In this document: piece by piece, positions 62,384-64,000 of the stretch
Numbering within the stretch: position 1 is the stretch's first letter
Layout: each line of letters begins with the position of its first letter
Origin: an uncultured Flavobacteriales bacterium
GTDB lineage: Bacteria; Bacteroidota; Bacteroidia; Flavobacteriales_D; Parvicellaceae
Assembly: GCA_943787535.1 (NCBI GenBank)
Contig: CALSMU010000009.1
Location: forward strand, 124,001 to 188,000
Direction: 5' to 3'
DNA: 64,000 bases
Notes under the pieces: generated by a model
The model's input: only the letters and a program-made list of their open reading frames with translations
Told to the model about the DNA's origin: nothing
The model's database searches: none
Position numbers and translations under genes: made by a program

Positions 62384-63860
62384 GTTCTTTAATGTCTTTA
62401 ATTAATTGGTTGGCTACTAGTTGACCCGAAATAATAGAAGGGGGAACACCTGGGCCCGGCACTGTTAGTTGTCCTGTATAATACAAATTATCCACTTTTT
62501 TACTTTTTATCTTCGGTTTTAGGAAAGCGGTTTGTTTCAATGTATTAGCGAGCCCATAGGCGTTTCCTTTGTAGGCATTATAGTCTGATTTGAAATCTGC
62601 AACACAATAACTCCTTTTGAAAACTATTGCCTGAGAAATATCTTCCCCCACATATTTTTGAATACGATTAAGTATTATCTTAAAATATTTATCTCGTATT
62701 TCTTCTGTGTCTATCAAGTCTGTGGCAATTGGCATTAAAATGAATATGTTTTCCATGCTAGCAGGAGCAGTGCTTTCATCCGTCTTTGAAGGGCAACAAA
62801 CATAGAAAAGTGGCTTAGTTGGCCATTTCGGATCTTGATAAATTTCTGCGGCATGCTTTTGGATGTCTTCGTCAAAAAACAAATTATGATGTTCCAAGTT
62901 TTGAATTTTTTTATTTATTCCTAAATAAAATATTAAGCTTGAGGGAGCAAATGTTCTTGATTTCCAATACTTTTCGCTATAAGTTCTTTTTTCCAATGGA
63001 AGAAGTGATTGCTCGGTATGCTGGTAATCAGCAGAAGAGAGAACCTTATCCACGTCAAACTTACCTTTAGAGGTTTCAATATAACTTATATTATTTCCTA
63101 TTAAATGCAAATTAGTTACCGCAGTATCTAGATGAAAAGTCACTCCTTTTTCTATTGCTAATGAATAAAAGGCATCTATTACTTTTGAAAAACCACCCAT
63201 AGGATAAAAAGTTCCTTGCTTCAAGCCAGAATAATTCATCAAACTATATAGTGCAGGTGTGTCTTTAGGTTGCGCGCCCAGAAACAAAATAGGGAACTCC
63301 ATAATGGAAAGCAATTTAGGATGCTTAAAATATTTGTTTACATGCGCCTTGAAAGAGGAGAATAAATGCAGTTTAAATGCAGCTTTTATGACATCTGCAC
63401 GTATAAACTCTTTAATTGAAAGGCTTGGGTTGAACACCAAATCTTTCATACTTATAATGTATTTTGTTTCAGCCTCTTTCATAAAGGACCTCAACTTATT
63501 ACCGGCTCCTTCTTCTATTTCCTCGAACAAAAGAACAAGTTCTTCAAATTTTTCCGGGATTTGAATCGTTTCGTTATCGTAAATAATTTGAAACCCTGGA
63601 TTTAGCTTTACCAAATTAACATAGTCATATAAATTCTTTTGAAACCTTTTAAAGAAGTTTTCAAAAACGTCTGGCATCCAATACCAACTTGGGCCCATGT
63701 CAAATGTAAAACCGTCAGAGCTGAATTTGCGAGCTCGACCCCCAATTTCCTTGTTTTTTTCAAATACATGCACATCCATTCCTTTGTCCGCCAATTCAAT
63801 AGCAGAACATAGGCCTGAAACACCTGACCCTATTACACAAACCTTATTGTTGTTTAACAT
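62367..63860 (-). CDS. crtI: Phytoene desaturase
   Basis: The 497-residue protein (start 63860, MLNNNKVCVIGSGVSGLCSA) has the Rossmann FAD motif, GGRARKFSSDGFTFDMGPSWYW, YPMGGFSKVIDAFYSLA and the C-terminal YYTGQLTVPGPGVPPSIISG. It sits next to crtB, as crtI does nearly universally, so I assign the four-step desaturation of phytoene to lycopene here. It is the first gene of the minus-strand crt operon. Confidence 0.93.
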   Translation of the reverse strand: MLNNNKVCVIGSGVSGLCSAIELADKGMDVHVFEKNKEIGGRARKFSSDGFTFDMGPSWYWMPDVFENFFKRFQKNLYDYVNLVKLNPGFQIIYDNETIQIPEKFEELVLLFEEIEEGAGNKLRSFMKEAETKYIISMKDLVFNPSLSIKEFIRADVIKAAFKLHLFSSFKAHVNKYFKHPKLLSIMEFPILFLGAQPKDTPALYSLMNYSGLKQGTFYPMGGFSKVIDAFYSLAIEKGVTFHLDTAVTNLHLIGNNISYIETSKGKFDVDKVLSSADYQHTEQSLLPLEKRTYSEKYWKSRTFAPSSLIFYLGINKKIQNLEHHNLFFDEDIQKHAAEIYQDPKWPTKPLFYVCCPSKTDESTAPASMENIFILMPIATDLIDTEEIRDKYFKIILNRIQKYVGEDISQAIVFKRSYCVADFKSDYNAYKGNAYGLANTLKQTAFLKPKIKSKKVDNLYYTGQLTVPGPGVPPSIISGQLVANQLIKDIKEHEAVI

Positions 63861-63868
63861 ATCGGATG

Positions 63869-63896
63869 TAAAGTTAAACAAAAAATAATACAACAA
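63869..63896 (-). promoter_or_regulatory. Candidate promoter of the crtI-crtB operon
   Basis: On the minus strand TTG (63894-63896), 17 bases, then TAACTTTA (63869-63876) resembles the Bacteroidota consensus TTG-N17-23-TAnnTTTG, one base off. The start codon at 63860 is only 8 bp away, so the transcript would be almost leaderless. Confidence 0.4.
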
Positions 63897-63905
63897 TGTA
63901 TTACG

Positions 63906-64000
63906 TTAAACTTTTTTTATCAAACACTGAACAGAGTTGATTGTTTCAAAATCAATACATCCTTCAATTTTCTGTATGGCCAATGGATTTGCACTGATAA
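63906..64000 (-). CDS. 3' end of an unidentified gene upstream of crtI (partial)
   Basis: On the minus strand one frame is open from the window edge for 30 codons (ISANPLAIQKIEGCIDFETI, then NSVQCLIKKV) and stops at TAA 63908-63906. The other two frames also stop within 100 bp or so, so this is modest evidence. In many flavobacteria a MerR-type regulator precedes crtI; the sequence here is too short to name. Confidence 0.4.
   Translation of the reverse strand, partial: ISANPLAIQKIEGCIDFETINSVQCLIKKV

Noticed and set aside
1-64000. CRISPR arrays, insertion sequences and rRNA genes
   Set aside because: No regularly spaced repeats, transposase or terminal inverted repeats, and no rRNA sequence were seen.

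Overview
The window looks like chromosomal DNA from a member of the Bacteroidota, most likely a marine or aquatic Flavobacteriales. The DNA is AT-rich and start sites lack obvious Shine-Dalgarno sequences. Several large exported proteins end in type IX secretion (T9SS) sorting domains, lipoproteins are common, and families typical of Bacteroidota are present (DUF4292, DUF4271, choice-of-anchor L, a large cyclophilin lipoprotein, a carotenoid cluster of the saproxanthin/myxol kind). About 58 protein genes and one tRNA gene are supported. Most are housekeeping or envelope genes.

Layout. 0-5.2 kb: the end of rlmN, a repeat-rich secreted protein, asd and a lamin-tail surface protein. 5.3-8.05 kb: a three-gene overlapping block of unknown function bounded by integron-like attC features. 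8-10.7 kb: an ABC1/UbiB-like kinase with a TetR-like regulator, and a zinc-ribbon protein. 10.8-22.9 kb: exported proteins, a glycosyltransferase, a polyprenyl synthase, an M20 peptidase, gpmI and a histidine kinase. Seven apparent one-base insertions fall here in two clusters. 22.9-23.8 kb: sorting-domain scraps, tRNA-Phe, and a GIY-YIG nuclease gene flanked by a perfect 60-bp repeat of the tRNA 3' end. 24-36.9 kb: alkB-like, pheT, an acyltransferase, surface proteins, pheS, cyclophilin, enoyl-CoA hydratase and a flippase. 36.9-42.1 kb: a compact run of dut, a sugar nucleotidyltransferase, a TPR lipoprotein, a DUF4292 lipoprotein and an EnvC-like M23 protein. 42.1-48.7 kb (minus strand): a HIRAN pair, O-antigen ligase, S41 protease, rnpA, hemD, DUF4271 and a CAP protein. 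49-55.4 kb: a cysteine-rich/TerB fusion, a YceI-like lipoprotein, a biotin carrier and an M1 aminopeptidase. 55.4-64 kb: carotenoid biosynthesis.

Carotenoid logic. crtB and crtI (minus strand) would make lycopene. The lycopene cyclase (crtY), a CruF-type hydratase, a second CrtI-like enzyme (probably CrtD) and CrtZ would turn it into a monocyclic, hydroxylated carotenoid. A CrtA-family gene at the edge may add a 2-hydroxyl group. The genes form two arms that converge near 60.5 kb.

The two most unusual structures are (i) the tRNA-Phe / GIY-YIG unit, in which the repeated T-arm carries a 20-bp perfect palindrome, and (ii) the attC-like 2.7-kb cassette, whose first gene ends in a free-standing FtsK-gamma-like winged helix. 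Both were found by reading the sequence; no database search was possible.
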